Source: Parachlorella kessleri
Lineage: Eukaryota; Chlorophyta; Trebouxiophyceae; Chlorellales; Chlorellaceae
Assembly: GCA_001598975.1 (NCBI GenBank)
Contig: BBXU01001610.1
Coordinates: 1-64,000 of the forward strand
Length of the DNA: 64,000 nucleotides
Direction of reading: 5' to 3'
In this document: piece after piece, positions 44,124 to 57,712 of the stretch
How the letters are laid out: each line of letters opens with the position of its first letter
Numbering within the stretch: the stretch's first letter is position 1
Notes under the pieces: model-generated
Told to the model about the DNA's origin: nothing
What the model saw: the letters and a program-made list of their open reading frames with translations, nothing else
Databases searched by the model: none
Made by a program: the position numbers and the translations under genes

Positions 44124-46141
44124 AGCTGCAAACCGGGGGACGAGGGTTTGATGACAGGGCGCCCGAACTTCTTGAGGACAGAGTTTCACAACCACAGTAA
44201 TGAAAACAGATTGAACAGATCAAATGCCCGAATAAATTGGAGGCTTCGGCCGCTGGGCGCCCTGTGTAGCTGCCTTCTCGACAGTGTCCGTGACCTAGCG
44301 CGCCGCCGCCTCCCGCCGGCAAGCAAAACATAAGTTCCCAGGTGTCCGCACAATCATTGTACAAGCATGAAATTTGGGCAAGTGCGGTGCTAGGGATTAC
44401 TGCAAGTAATTGCTGGTTTTATCTGCGTATGATATCATCGATATCAACACTGGTTTGCCACAGGATGGCAACCGGCAGGCCTAAAGCCGGTTCCAGAGGA
44501 AGGCAGCAGAGAGCAAGGCAGTGCCACTGCAAGCTATGAGCCTCTCGCCATCTCATCATCAGATGCAAAAATGGTTCTTAGCTGGTTCTATCCTGGACTG
44601 TCCCTGTCCGGAACTGAAGCTTGAAGCTTGCAATTGCTGCTACATGCAGTCTTGCTATGCTGGTGTTATAGTCCCAGAGCGGCAGCGTGACAAAATGCTG
44701 GTGTTGTTGCTGTGATACCCAAGAATGGGTCAGCTCAGAGCCATGCCTCTATTATCCGCGGCCGGCGCAAGAGCCACGCGCCCAAGACAAGCACCGCCCG
44801 GAGCAGGGGTTAACAAACAGCCCATAGGCAGGGATGATCCCAGTAATTCACGCTGGGTGTCTGGGAGATCCATGGCATAGCCGCCAGCAGCACCTTGTAA
44901 GCTGGCACTGTCTACTGTTCAACGGGACAGGATTGTCTTAGGTGCAACTGGGTTCGTTTAAACCCCTGGCATGCGTCCCTCATTGACAACAGCAAGGCGA
45001 CACACCTGCGTATCAGCAGTGAGGCTTGGTGACTTCTATGCTATCTGCTCTGCAGCCCCAGTGTGGCATCATCAATTGGTTAGCCCCGAGATTAGAATTA
45101 GCTTCTTGGAAAAGGTAAGGACAGTTCCCACAAAGCAAAGTTGCCGGCTGCCTTGCACAGTTGTACCATACATTCATTAAACGTGCCTGCACATGATCAA
45201 GGCCAACCTCTCCACTTGCCTGTCCACTTTGGCTGCAAGCGTGCTGACCCCTCCTGCTTCAGGGCAGCATAGCGACCCGGTTCAAGGCCAAGTGGCAAAT
45301 GGATGGATGGCAACATCTCAGCAGTCAGACCAGCAGGGACGGCAACGCCAGGGCGCTTAAGGAACTCAAAGGGCGGTTAGATCGTCTTCACAGGTTCCAC
45401 CGACGAGCCGGCAACAACTGTCAGTCACGACAGTGAGAGCTCGGTTGTATGTACATTTTGCGACATGGCCATCAAGGCTATCAAGTAAAACCGTTGACAC
45501 TCGACCACCCAAGCGTCCAGGAGGCCAGCATTACGTCGGACGGCTGCTGTCGTACTCCTGCTGGATGTCCGGAATTTGACAGCGGGAAACATAAAGACGT
45601 GGCAGTGCGGCGGAAAAATCAGGCTTCCCCACAGGGGCACAGGGACACGAAGCTGGTCGCAAGCGTGCTACTCTGTTTCCAAGGACGCAGTTCTTCACCG
45701 TAACTTGCATTGGAGCTTGCATTGTAAGTGCCCAGCAACCTTGTTGGACTGTAAAGCCGTCCATGCTGGACATTTTGTCTATAGGCCCCCCACATCCGTG
45801 TTATATATCTTTGTTGTTCTTCTTTAGCAGATAGTGATAAGTGGCCGAACCACTTGGATCTTCCCATTGCGGGTGCTCCCACCCAACTCTCCTGCCAATT
45901 CGCGACCGGCACAGATCTGCAGCAGTATTTACTACCAGGAGCTTCTCTGCAACCTTGTGGGCCATACTGTGACACGCGTCTGAGCCATCCTCCTGGCGAA
46001 CGACTCCCAGCAACCTCTCAGTGGGTGAGCGAACTCCCCCGTGGTGGAGTAGGTGTTGGTTTTCCGCTGCTCCTGAGCCCTCGCCAGGCCAGGGGTGGTT
46101 GCGGGGGGAACGTACGCGTTTAGGCAGCTGCATGTGGCTGC
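44124..46141. other. Divergent intergenic region, GDH / Pumilio
   Basis: About 2 kb with no confident gene; presumed promoters and 5' UTRs of both neighbours. Upstream Pumilio exons may be hidden here: an in-frame TAG at 46121-46123 precedes the chosen ATG but could be part of an acceptor. Confidence 0.35.
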
Positions 46142-49100
46142 ATGCCGCAGGGACGGCAGATGCGGGACCAGGCATCGACAGTCCTGGAAGGGAAGCCCGT
46201 TGTGAATGGGGCGGTCTGGGCAAACGGCACGTTGGGCGCGGAGAACGGCAGGACCGCCACAGCAGGGCTGGTGAACCTCCTGGCAGACAGCGCCGGCTTG
46301 CACAGCATGTCCGCTGCAGCGGCGCCTTTTGAACGGACCACCAGCCCCTACAGTGACAGGCTGAGCGGGAGCAGCAGCCCAGCTCTGGTGCTTCCTGGCC
46401 AACCAGCGGCCCTCCCACCCGTGGCCGTACCGCCGCTGGCTATCAAGGTTCTGCGCCAGTCGCTTAGCAGACAGGGCTCTTTGAGCAAGCACGAGGCATG
46501 CCCAGCAGCGCTGCAGCATGCAAGCCTGCCAGGGTCGGGGAGTGGTTCCCCTAGGGCAGCCTTAGACGGCCCCAACCAAGGCCTGCCAGGCGCTGAGGCA
46601 CCTCTCAAAGGTGCGGGTCGGTGATTTTTTGGGTTAAGAAGGGGTTCCAGGGGAGCTAGGCTGCAAGGGTGCAGTGATTGATGGAGGTTCAGCAGGCGTG
46701 GAGCACTGTCATGTGGTGGGGGTGTTTCAAGCAGTACTTCAAGTCGAGACTGTGGACATAGGTAACCGAGGGAGCAAGGCTGCGGATTCAGGTGCAGTCT
46801 TCCCAATGGCTTCTTCAAGTCTTTTGCGGTGATTTTCATTACACAACTGGCAGGTCAACATGCATGTCCATACTTGTGTCCATACACGCCCCATACTCGC
46901 TTCCCCCATACTCGCTTCCAAGCAAGCACCACACGGAGCTTGGTTTTGTGCTGGACCCTGCTGTGCTGAGCATCACTTGAGAAGTCTCTGGGCATCACAT
47001 GTCCGTTTGGCTGCTTCCCTTGCTGGTATATCATTATATCAGACGAGCCTGCCCTGGGCAAGTGTGTGCGCCCCATCTCTGGGACAGGGCCCATTGAAGG
47101 AGGCGTGAGGGGGGGGGAGGGACCCTGGCTGATGTTAAGATGATGATGTTTTACTTTGCACCGTGAACAGTGCAGTGATGGTGGCTTCTAAGGCTGCGGT
47201 GTGGGCCTGATGGCAGCCTGCTTGTTATGCTTGTTTCTGCAGGTCTGGCCCTAAATGGCGGCGTGGCCCCCATAACATTCCATGCGCCAGCCTCGGAGGC
47301 GACTCCGAGGGCACCGCCTGTCGAGGTGAGTGGGAGGGAAGGGAAGGCAAGGCAGGGTCTTGCAATCTTATTCTTGGTAGCAGGGTGGGCTTCATGCTCT
47401 TGAGACAGCCCACAGTGCGCCACACATTGCCTTATTGATCATGTCAGCGTGTTGCCATTCCTTTCCGTATCAGCCTGCTTATTGATGCAGCTGACATCCG
47501 CCAAACTGCTGTTTGACCCCTTCCTGCCATATGCATTTCCATCTTATCAAGTTCCATGCAGCGGCACACTCTGCCCTCAAGGGCTCTTTTGGTGAATATT
47601 AATGGTGTTGTTGCTTCTGGCGTGGCAATTGTTGTGGACCTGCGAGCTGCAGGTGTTTGCCAGCTTCCCTCAGCCACAGCAGCAGACGCGGTCTCCGCCG
47701 CAGCCGCAGCTGCCACCGCAGTCGCCCGGAAGTCGCAGCCATTCCTTCAAGAATGGTGAGCCGGTGGGCATGGGTGGGTTTTTGTACAGCGTCGCATACA
47801 TGACAGTCGCGCGGCTGCAGCCAGGAGTTTGGCAGCGGGGGTGACACTGTGGTCATGCGTTAGTGGGTGTGAGGTTAGCTATGTTGCCTTGCGGGCGGCG
47901 CCTGTGATATGTGGGTGTAGGTGGGAGAAAGGTGCCTGGGGGAGGATTGCGAGGCCTTTGGGAGGCTTGTTAGGGGCTACAGGGTTACTCCCATGTGCTC
48001 GGGCCACTTTTGTTGGGCCAAGTGTCAGCTGGAATGTGCAGAAACGGAAAGGCGCTTCTTTTTGCTTCTTTTTGCGGGCCTGTTCCCGCTCGTGCGTGGG
48101 CAGTCGGACCTGCTAGCTGGCACAGCAACAAATTTGCTTCGGCTGCAGGATACAACCGAGGGGGGCGCCATAGCTCTGCCAATGGGCATCACTCTGTTAA
48201 TGGCCACCACCAGCAGCAGCAGACTCAGAATGGTCCAGGCAGCCCGGGCGCCACAATAGGCAGCCCAGGGCCCTCCCCATTCATCAGCGCAGCCACCCTG
48301 TACCCCGGCTATGGCCCCACGGCCGTGGGGCCCTTCTACCCATCGCAAATGCCCGGGTCGCCCCCCCACGGCGGCGTGGCCGCGACGCAGCCGTACTATG
48401 CTATGGCGCCCGCCTACTCCGCATACGGGCTCATGGCTCCTGGGTGGTTTGGTGCGGCGCTGGCGGGGCCGGGCGGGCACTTTGCAGCGTCGCCGCGTCA
48501 CCCGCCGCCGCCGCCCAGCCGCGGCGGCAGGGGGCATCTGAGTATGGGGCCGGCGGGGATGGCGGCGGGCCCGTTTGATGCGGGCATTTTTGGGAGGCCC
48601 TACCCCAACATGATGCCCTACATGCAGGTGAGCGCCCGCTCCACCTATGGTTCCCGCCTATGGATTGAGTTGCTTCGCCAGACCAGGGGGGGCCCTACAT
48701 GCATAATCGCGCTACATGCATGATCGCGCCCGCCATTCGGAGGGATACACTTAGCTTGGGGGAGCCTATATATATCAGTCCTGCCGAAGTACAGCAAGTG
48801 CAGGACTGACGACCATGGATTTCATGGCAGTATCAACCCTGGTTTTCTCTCACCAGCAGGGCGTGAGCTTGCCATGGATGTGGGAGCTGTTGCAGGGTTA
48901 TAGCCTGGCTCCCACCAGCAGCATGGAGGCTCCTGAGACACCCGCTTGGGCTGCCTCGCTAGTGGGCTCACGTTCGGGCAGGGTGAGCTGCCTATGTCGC
49001 CTTCGAATGGGATATCCTGGGCCATCGGGTTGCGTGCAAGGACTAACCACAACCTGCAGAGGAGGTGCACTCAGTGTTCTGTTGATCGGGCGTTTGCCAA

Positions 49101-52100
49101 CTTAGATTGGGTGCGGGACTGCCAAGAATAGAGATACCACCTAAGGGCTGAGGCCTAGACTGCCGTGGTGTCCCGTTGCTGTTGAAGTGAATGCGGTCAA
49201 TTCCTGTGCTCGAGGCAAACTGTGTTTTGCATCCTGTCTACTGGTATGCACAGCCCCAAGCACAGAACTGACACCCGCGACCCCCCACGCGCTTGTGTGT
49301 GCAGCGGAAGGCAGGTGCTGCCAGCAGTGCCGGCAGCTCCAATAGCAGTCTCAGCAATGGGCGGGCCGAGGGCAACAGCGGCGGCAGCGGCAGCGGCCCG
49401 GCCCCCTCGTCTGTCCTCAGCCCGGGGTCGGTGCGGCATGGACCCAAGGGCAGCAGCAGTGGGGCCGGCGGCAGCAGCACCACCACCCCACGGGGCAACC
49501 CGGCGGCTCAGGTGGGTGGGCATGGGTGGTGCTGGGATGCTTGGCTGCTACATGAGGCAGGGGCAGGGGCGCTGGGCCGGTACCCCTGCTTGTCTGTGGG
49601 GCTCGTGCCTGCGGGGCGGACGTATTGGCAGGCATACCTGCTGCTGAGCTTAACAGAACGGCATGGACCTTGCCATAGCTGTCTTGTGCCCTCGGGGGTG
49701 TTGTTCGACAACAGCACGATGCGGCTGTCGCTATCGTGCTCGCTGCCCTTGCCGGCTGCTGAACATTCTGAGGCAACAGTGGCTATGTCCATGCTGCCAT
49801 TGTCCCGTGCCAAGCCTGAAAGTCTGCTTTGGCATGGAGGTTTGGTGTTGTTTATGCGGTTATTGATGATGATCGGTCTGCTTCAGCCGGTCCGCTCCAG
49901 CAATCCAGCAGGCCCTGCAAATGCTTGCTTACCTGCAATCTCCTCCTCCGATCCCTTTGCTGCAGCCGCTGGTGGTGGAGGAGCGGGAGCAGCCGGCTAG
50001 CGAGGTGCTGGAGCGGTTTAAGGCAGACAAGGAGGCCAGGGACGCATGGACGCTGGAGGTAGGATCATCTAGGATGTTCTTGTTGCAGGTGGTGGACAAT
50101 GTACAGAATATTGGACGAAGTTGTTGTCGGGGGACTCCTTATGTGCTGGGGAGCGTGCACGCAAGGCAATGCCCCACAATGAGGTCGCAGCCAATAGGCC
50201 TCGCCTGTTGCACCCTCACATGTAGGCCTGGCATTCAGGTATGCGGTGGGGAGATGGTCAGAGTGGGGCTGTAAGGGAGGGAAATGGTTAGGCTACCATA
50301 GCCATGCTTGACGAATGAAACCATTGCCGTGCCTGTGCAGGACGTGCGCGGGCACCTCTACGTGTTCTGCCGCGACCAGCTGGGCTCCCGCTTTGTGCAG
50401 CAGGCGCTGGACACCGCCAGCCCCAGCCTTGTGCAGGAGCTGTTTGCGGAGGTCGAGCCGCGACTGCTGGCATTGATGGCGGACGTGTTTGGCAACTATG
50501 GTGGGTACGGGGCCACTATGGGGGCTCTGGTACTGGCATGCTGGTGTCAGGGGTGGTGGAAGCACATTCCTGAGTGTAAAGTTTGGCGCCCCAAGAGGTG
50601 CTGGCAGGGGTGAAGCGAGGCGGGAAGGTGCACAGAGGTGCACTTTGTGTGAGGCTATCACTCGTGGAAACAGGACACTATGTGTGCAGCGTCCCCCCAG
50701 CATATCCTTGCCGCCGGATGGCGGAGCAGCCATGCCATCAATGCCATCCTGTGACGAGTGACTGGCATGACGCTCCCCGTGCCTTGTGTGTGCTGTGCAG
50801 TGATCCAGCGCTTCCTGCAGCTGGGCGGGGAGCCGGTGCACCAGCCTGTGAAGCGAGTGATGGAGGGGCGGGTGCTGGCCCTGAGCCTGCAGATGTACGG
50901 CTGCCGGGTGGTGCAGAAGGCGTTGGAGGTGGGTTCGTCTGCCTTTTTGCTGGTTTGGCATCTGCGCTTGCCGTCTGCCCGGCCGTCCTAGCTGTGTGCA
51001 GCCAAGGCAGTAGCCATTCAGTTGCTGATAGCCGTGGTGTTTGCGCCATTGATGCACTACCCTTTGGGGACTGCGCCGTGCCTTTCTGGTGTGTTCACAT
51101 GCCGTGGGATCCCGGCGTTTGGATGTTGGGGCACGCCAAGTACTCATGGCTGGTGATGGCTCCTTGGGTTTGGGCACAGCCCCGGGTGTGTGCAAAAGGG
51201 CTCTATTGTGCTTAAGGCTCTGTCTGGGGTCATGGCAAGCTGGCTGGAATGTCGTTTTACATAGTATTGCGGCATGGTTGCATGGATGCCTGTGGGCGAG
51301 ACTGGCCCGGCCTCTCACCGCTGCCCTGCCAAGCGCCGCTTCCCTGCTGCTTCTGTGCAGGTCTTTGACGCGGCTGGCAAGGAGGCTATTTGCCGGGAGC
51401 TGGAGGGCCACACGCAGCAGTGTGTGCGGGACCAGAATGGCAACCACGTGGTGCAGAAGGTCATTGAGTGTGTGCAGCCCAGCGAGCCGGCTCAGGTCAT
51501 CATAGAGGTGAGGCACTGGGCAAGGTGGAGTGTATGACTGGGTGAAGATGACCTGGTTATGGTATTGGACGATGCACCGCAACCGCATGAGTAGATAGGA
51601 TCCGCAGAACAACAATTTTTGCCGGTGCTCGAAAAGAGCCGCAGAGCATCGCGGCTGCTCATGTCTTTGAATGCAATATGGGCATGGAGGACCGTCCTGA
51701 TTGGGGCAAGCTGCGCATCTAATGCATTGCATTGGAGCCCCAAGCCTGAGCTTGCTTCCAGTGCCGCTTGGACCCCCTAGTTCTCACTAGCCAGTTGTGC
51801 CCTGCTCCTCCTTGCAGTCCATTGTGGGCAGGACGACGCAGCTGTCCTGCCACGCTTTTGGCTGCCGGCTGGTTCAGAGGGTGCTGAAGCACTGCACCAT
51901 CGAGCCGCTGAGACAGGTGGGGGCAGAAGCCATGCCGTTGTAAAAATCGAGATCACAGGCACACTCTACAACCAAGCACCCTAAGGCTGCAGCCTGCCTG
52001 GCGTGGGCAGTGTGGCTTGCCGGGGCAATGTTTGACAGGAGTGCACCCTACCAGGGGTTGGCAAATGCTGCACTTGCTTGCCTAATCAGTGCACCAAGGT

Positions 52101-53861
52101 AGCACTATGCTGGTCTGCCGGCATGTGCTTTGTGCACGATATTTTCAGCTTAAGTGCTGGACTACTATATCTAGGGTATAGTGGTGCACTCACAGGCGAA
52201 AGACCCCTTTGATTCTTGGTCAATGTGTGCAGAAAGCTGTGGACGAGATCTTGGCCAACGTGGTTCAGCTGTCGCACGACCAGTTTGGGAATTATGTGGT
52301 GCAGCACCTGGTGGCCAAGGGCCCTGACTCGGCCAGGTTAGTTGAAATGATTAAGATCATTATCATCATCATAATCATCAAGTCATGTTTGTGTCATGTT
52401 GCGGTTCACTGTTTGGGGGACCTCAAGCCGCTAGGTAATATGCTGCCGGTTTGTCTAGTCAGTTGGCAAGAAGCAGGTGACTGATGTCACAGCCAGCCCA
52501 CCTGCTAGATGTATCAGGTAGCACACTGCAATGATTTAGCCTGCTTCGGTTGGTCCCTATCCTGCCTTGTTGCCCATTTCAATGTACCAGGGCGGCGGTT
52601 GTGAGCCACGTGGCGCCCCAGGTCATGTCACTGGCGCTCCACAAGTATGCATCCAACGTGGTAGAGGCCTGCTTTGCGTATGGCAACGCCGAGCAGCGCG
52701 AGGTGCTCCTAAGGTGAGGGCTTAGTCATTGCCCAAGAGGAGTGAGTTGGCTTGGAGTCTGGAATGTATTGAGCCCGGAACTTGAGCTTGGAGACTGCCG
52801 TCAACTGGGTGCTCATCTAGGACTATCACTGCTTGGCTGCCATGTATTGCCAGTTTGTTTGCTTACTTGGGGCAGACCCTCCTACTGGAACCCAAGCTTA
52901 TTCTATGAAGAATTTGTTGTGGTGAAGCTGTCAAACTTTGAGGTAACTTGCTACGGTTCACTGCCTCGATTCCCATGCTGTTTCATGATACAGACAGGTT
53001 GCCACTGCATTCTGCAGGCACATGACTGATGAGGCAGTGAATCGCACTGGGGCAATTTTGAACGTGATGAAAGACCAGTATGGCAACTATGTGGTGCAGA
53101 AGGCGCTGGAGGTGGGTGTGGCAAACCAGGGGCGTATGTCTCGCTGTAGTAAGATGGTGCTGACAGCCAGTGTTTTGCCCAGGTTAAGATGCTAGAGATG
53201 GCCATGGTTTGTGGAAATTCCACCCTGGGGACCTCTTGCAGGCCTGCAAGGCAGCTGTGGGAATACTTCCTTTGCTGCTGTTGGCCTGCCGTTTGTCACC
53301 AGTCCCTGGACTTTCCCATGTATCTCTCACATTGCTTACACCCCCCTGGGCACCCACTGGGGGACAGGAAACGAGGGAGCAATGCTGGTACCACGCTGGC
53401 CGGCCACGCTCATCATTCACAACAGTGCACGGCAACTCCTTTTTCAGGTGGCCACCGCGGAGCAGCGCACCAAGCTGCTGGCGGCCATCGAGCCGCACCT
53501 GCCCAGCATGCGCAAGCTGACCTACGGCAAGCACATTGTGGCCAGGCTGGAGGCGCTGCTGGCCACGGAGGCGCGGCAGCAGCAGGCGCGGCAGGCGGCA
53601 AGCGCCGCCGCCGCCGCTGCAGCGGCTGCTGCAGCTGGGTCGGTGGAGCAGGGGCAGCAGCAGCAGCAGGGGAGTGAGAAGCTTGCTGCTGGCACGGACC
53701 CCGTGGCGGAGCCGACTGCGGCAGGGCATGCTAATGCTGCAGCCTCGGAGGCGGTCGCGAAGGAGGAGGAGGAGGGGTCCAGCAGTGGAGCTTTGCAGGG
53801 GGCAAAGGCACCATTGGAGGAAGAGGCAAGGGCTGCTGTTAATGGTACGCTGACTGAGTGA
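46142..53861 (+). CDS. PUM: Pumilio/PUF RNA-binding protein, eight repeats
   Basis: Cytoplasmic mRNA regulator. Fourteen exons: 46142-46610, 47243-47325, 47653-47755, 48149-48627, 49305-49511, 49966-50058, 50341-50500, 50801-50928, 51361-51507, 51818-51916, 52233-52336, 52591-52713, 53018-53111, 53448-53861, giving 900 residues. The N-terminal half (1-447) is low-complexity (Gly, Ser, Pro, Gln, His). The PUF domain (about 450-800) has eight repeats whose base-reading residues are SR..Q, NY..Q, CR..Q, NH..Q, CR..Q, NY..Q, SN..E and NY..Q. The tail is Ala/Gln/Glu-rich. By the established PUF code repeats 8 to 1 read UGUAUAUA, the classical Pumilio site. The start is chosen as the first ATG after an in-frame stop; further 5' exons are possible. 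TGTAA near 55351 is the first downstream candidate poly(A) signal noticed, implying a long 3' UTR. Confidence 0.9.
47440..47570 (+). repeat. Dispersed repeat, second copy (Pumilio intron 2)
   Basis: Aligns by eye in the same orientation with 33072-33215 inside the H2A copy 2 intron. Confidence 0.7.
52350..52381 (+). repeat. Imperfect ATC/ATT microsatellite in Pumilio intron 11
   Basis: Repeated ATCATT/ATCATC triplets directly after the donor of exon 11. Confidence 0.8.
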
Positions 53862-56178
53862 AGGCCCGCGCTCAGGTGTTTTTGGCCTCTGTATCAAACC
53901 TTGTCTAGGGTGCGGTGGGGGTGATTGAAGAGTTTCTGTGAGCATGGACCGTGCCTTGGGGTGTGTGTTGGGACCATCTTAAGGTCGGTGAGCCTAGCTG
54001 GGGTGGTCGGTGTGATGAGTGAATGCCAAAGAAGGGTCAAACCCACAGAAACCCAACCTGTGTGGGGCAGCTCCAGCCGAGGCATGGAGGTCCTGTCTCG
54101 CCTGAGTAAGCGCATTAGTCCTGTTCAGGCAGGCCAGTCATGAAGCTCGCTTCCTAGCCAGGAAGGTTGGCAACGCTGTATTCAGTCATGTCAGCTTTTG
54201 TGCCCGGTCGGCCCATTGAGTAGAGCAGCTTCTAGTGCAGGATAGCGCAGTGCTAGTGTGGTCATGTGGTGTGAAGTAAGGTGCCTACTAGGTCAGTGAA
54301 TTGTTGGTTTCCAAGCAGGAGGAAGGTCATTGGTCGAAGCTAGGCCGGCGCCCCCGCTGGAATTGTGCCTTTTTTGGAGAGGTGTTTGGCGGTGGAACAT
54401 TTTGTGTTGTGTTCCGCACCCTCCAGCTGCTCCTGGTCGGCCATTACACCGACGAGGTACGGCGGAGATTTGATGCTAAAGCTGATTACTCTCTCACTCT
54501 TTCTGAGGTCCCATTCTGAAGCCCCCATCCAGCGCCGTCCCGCGCGGGCTTTGCAAGTGGTGCTCTTCCCAACCCTGGTCCTTGGGTGGCTTTCCTTTGT
54601 TCCTCGCTCTCACTGTTTGTGTCCTGTGCTGTCGGCTACTTAACCCCCCATTGCCAGTCCTGACAAAACAGTGTTGGCTTTCTGGAAAGCTGGGGGTTGC
54701 GCAGGTGGGCTTTCTTGCTGCCTGTCCCAACCCTTGCAAGGGGTGTATGTGGCCCATTGCTGCCCCGCCAAGTATCTGCTTTGACCCGATCAGAGGCTGT
54801 TGATTCTTTGGTGGCAAGGTTCCGCCTTGCTACCTTACTCTGTAGTAGGGTTTGGGCTGACCAGATGGTGCGAGACTGTTTGACTGTTCCTTGGGCTGTG
54901 CCTTTTGGTGAGCTAACCAGTGTGTGACTCTAGGGCATAAGGCCCAGTGCATGGGCTCGTCCTGGCATGCAGCCAGGCAGGGCACGTGTGTTTGAATGTA
55001 CTAGTAAGGCATGTCAAAAAAGTGCTTGCGGAAATTCAACCTCTCAGTATGTCACATTATTTCCTCCTGCCACTGCAGTCATGCTGCATAGCGGGGGGTA
55101 TAGTCCTGTTTTTTCCTTAATCACACATAGATTGGTCGTGCCTACAGTAAGGCAATGCCGCATGTGGCATGCGTGGTGAGAGGCTGAGGGGCGTGGATGG
55201 TGTGTCCTGTTTTGGGTCTGCTTTCAAGAGCTGTTCTTGGGGTGAGGGTATGACATGGTACGCCTCGGCAAAGCTGCGAAGCGTGAGGTTGTGCGAGTGG
55301 ACACATGAGTTCAGGGGTTGTTGCAAGCGCATTCATGCTGCGGAATATATGTAAGAATGGCTGCACCATAACTGCAGTATATTGTGTGCTACTCTGTACA
55401 AACAGCAGTTTGGGGCAAGCAAACAAGCTGTCAGTCCTGGTACCACCCAGAAGTACCCCTTGCATGCAGCCCTGCCACATTCACGTTAGCTACCCGCAGG
55501 CTGCACTACTGAGACAGTCATTAGAAATTTGCATAGAACCCTGTCAGCCCAGTATACCCATACCTCCACTCTATTAGCATTACCTGCCACCGTTAATAAA
55601 TTGTGACGGTATGACGGCGCACAGAGGGTGCGCTGGTGGCTAGAAATGCTCTGTCTGGGTCATCCTGGGACGATCCTAAGCGTAATCTTCCGAAACATAG
55701 CTTATACCCAGGCTCACATTGTCAGTTCCCAGCTCTGCTAACACTGATTAGCAGATATTTCAGTATGTCCTGTTAAACCTGTGTTCAAAACTCCTGCAGA
55801 TCGACCACTGCACACTACCATCATGATACTCAAGTGCTGGCAAGCAATGCATCCTGAGGAGAGGTAAGGGTGAACTCTGCCGACAGGTGATATCTGCAGC
55901 TTGTGTTTGTGCAACCACCTACTGATTGTATTCAGCTCCACTCCCCGTTAGGCCAGGTGAAAATGACTCTCTAGGCAGGGTGACCTTCCCCCCGCCCAGG
56001 TTGGGCCAAGTTTCCTTTGGAAATCCTTCACGTAACTGGACAATGCTGACCAGCTGGGCTACCAAGTAGGACATTGAAGGCAGGAAGATATGAGAGATGT
56101 GCCAGCCAAAACCTGCAAGGGGGAGCTGAGGGCAGACCGTGACCTTCAAATGCATGGGCGGCAGCCTGAATTGGGTTG
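53862..56178. other. Region between Pumilio and histone cluster 3
   Basis: Probably the long Pumilio 3' UTR followed by spacer. No gene recognised on either strand. Confidence 0.4.
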
Positions 56179-56206
56179 TTCCAGTGAGGTGGTGTTTAAT
56201 AACACC
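56179..56206 (-). terminator. Histone 3' hairpin plus GGAA element, H2B copy 3
   Basis: The minus strand reads GGTGTTATTAAACACC (56206-56191), then GGAA at 56182-56179. Confidence 0.93.
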
Positions 56207-56241
56207 GGGTTTGTTTTGTGTTTTTAAGCGTAGCAGGCAGC

Positions 56242-56765
56242 TTAGGCGGAGGTGAACTTGGTCACAGCCTTGGTGCCCTCGGACACTGCGTGCTTGGCCA
56301 GCTCGCCGGGCAGCACCAGGCGCACAGCGGTCTGGATCTCGCGGGAGGTCAGGGTGGGCTTCTTGTTGACGCGGGCCAGCGTGGCGGCCTGGGTGGCGAT
56401 CTTCTCAAACTGGTCCACGATGAACGAGTTGAGGATGGCCATGGCCTGCAGCAGGGAGGGGAGCAAGGCAAAGTGATCAGTGCCAGTCGCTAATCCTGCT
56501 CTGGGTGTTATCTTGCTGCAAGCCAGTGCTTGCAAAAGCAGGCTACTTAAGCGAGTACCGAGCACTGACCAGCAAGCAGGAGGCCCACCTTGCTGGAGAT
56601 GCCGGTGTCGGGGTGGACCTGCTTGAGGACCTTGAAGATGTAGATCTTGTAGGACTCAACGCCCTTGGACTTGCCGCCCTTCTTCTTCTTGTCGCCGGCC
56701 TTGGCATCAGCCTTGGCCTTGGGTGCGGCCTTGGCAGGGGCCTTAGTCTCGGTCTTGGGAGCCAT
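56242..56765 (-). CDS. H2B: Histone H2B, copy 3
   Basis: 126 residues in exons 56765-56589 and 56445-56242. Tail residues 20 and 30 are Asp and Gly, as in copy 1. The intron has TGATCA at 56474-56479, and a degenerate TGACCA stands where copy 2 has its second TGATCA. Confidence 0.97.
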
Positions 56766-57082
56766 GGTGCTGGTTTGGGGTGGAACAGGAACCGAAGGGA
56801 GAGCTAGAATAGATTGTGAAGGTTTGCCAAAGGCAGGGGTTCAAATAGCCAGGGTGGCTGTGGGGCCTTACCCAGCTCGTGGGCAGGCTGGAAGGAGGGC
56901 TGGATGGGGCCGCTTTGTGCTTCCCAGCCCGGACATGCGCACCCATCCGCCCCTCCCACAGCACTTGCCACCTCCTGGACACCAGGTTTTGGACGGTGCT
57001 GCTTACAAAAGCCAGGCCTCTCACCCAGCTCTCCACCCATTTTCCTGCTTCCAATCCTCCGATCACCAACAGTCAAGCAACC
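56766..57082. promoter_or_regulatory. Bidirectional promoter, H2B/H2A pair 3
   Basis: GCGCACCCATCCG at 56937-56949. CTTACAAAAG near 57002 serves H2A; TATTTGAA on the minus strand near 56845 serves H2B. Confidence 0.8.
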
Positions 57083-57644
57083 ATGAGCGGCCGTGGCAAG
57101 GGCAAGACCGCCGGCAAGAAGGCCGTGAGCAAGTCCACCAAGGCTGGGCTGCAGTTCCCCGTGGGCCGCATCGCCCGCTACCTGAAGAAGGGCCGCTACG
57201 CTGGTGAGTCCTGGGGTGGGCTTGGGCTGGCAGCTTCCTGTGATCAGCTCCCAAGGCTGTTTGCAACTTGCACATCACTTGCAGAAGACTTTCCTGGCTC
57301 TGAGGCTTCCTGTGCCTGCTTCCTCTGTCACCCCCCAACAACGCCCCTTAACCGCTCTCCTCCTCCTGTCACTTGCTGCAGAGCGCATTGGTGCCGGTGC
57401 CCCCGTGTACCTGGCTGCCGTGCTGGAGTACCTGGCCGCTGAGGTGCTGGAGCTGGCTGGCAACGCCGCCCGCGACAACAAGAAGACCCGCATCGTCCCC
57501 CGCCACATCCAGCTGGCCGTGCGCAACGATGAGGAGCTCTCCAAGCTGCTGGCCGGAGTGACCATCGCCGAGGGTGGTGTGCTGCCCAACATCCACTCCG
57601 TGCTGCTGCCCAAGAAGACTGGCAAGAAGGAGGCTGCTGAGTAA
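57083..57644 (+). CDS. H2A: Histone H2A, copy 3
   Basis: 127 residues in exons 57083-57203 and 57382-57644, protein as in copies 1 and 2. The 178-bp intron carries TGATCA at 57241-57246 and lacks the insertion seen in copy 2. Confidence 0.97.
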
Positions 57645-57684
57645 GCGTGTCTTCTTCACCCAAGCCTTCCCCAACAACAAAATC

Positions 57685-57712
57685 GGTGTTATTCAACACC
57701 ACCCCTTTGGAA
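57685..57712 (+). terminator. Histone 3' hairpin plus GGAA element, H2A copy 3
   Basis: GGTGTTATTCAACACC at 57685-57700, GGAA at 57709-57712. Confidence 0.93.

Noticed and set aside
50293..51732. 479-codon open frame on the minus strand
   Set aside because: Lies antisense to Pumilio exons 7-9 and their introns; low-complexity GC-rich shadow frame with no family pattern.
54301..55577. Short plus-strand ORFs after Pumilio
   Set aside because: No splice-linked frames or family motifs; best explained as 3' UTR and spacer.
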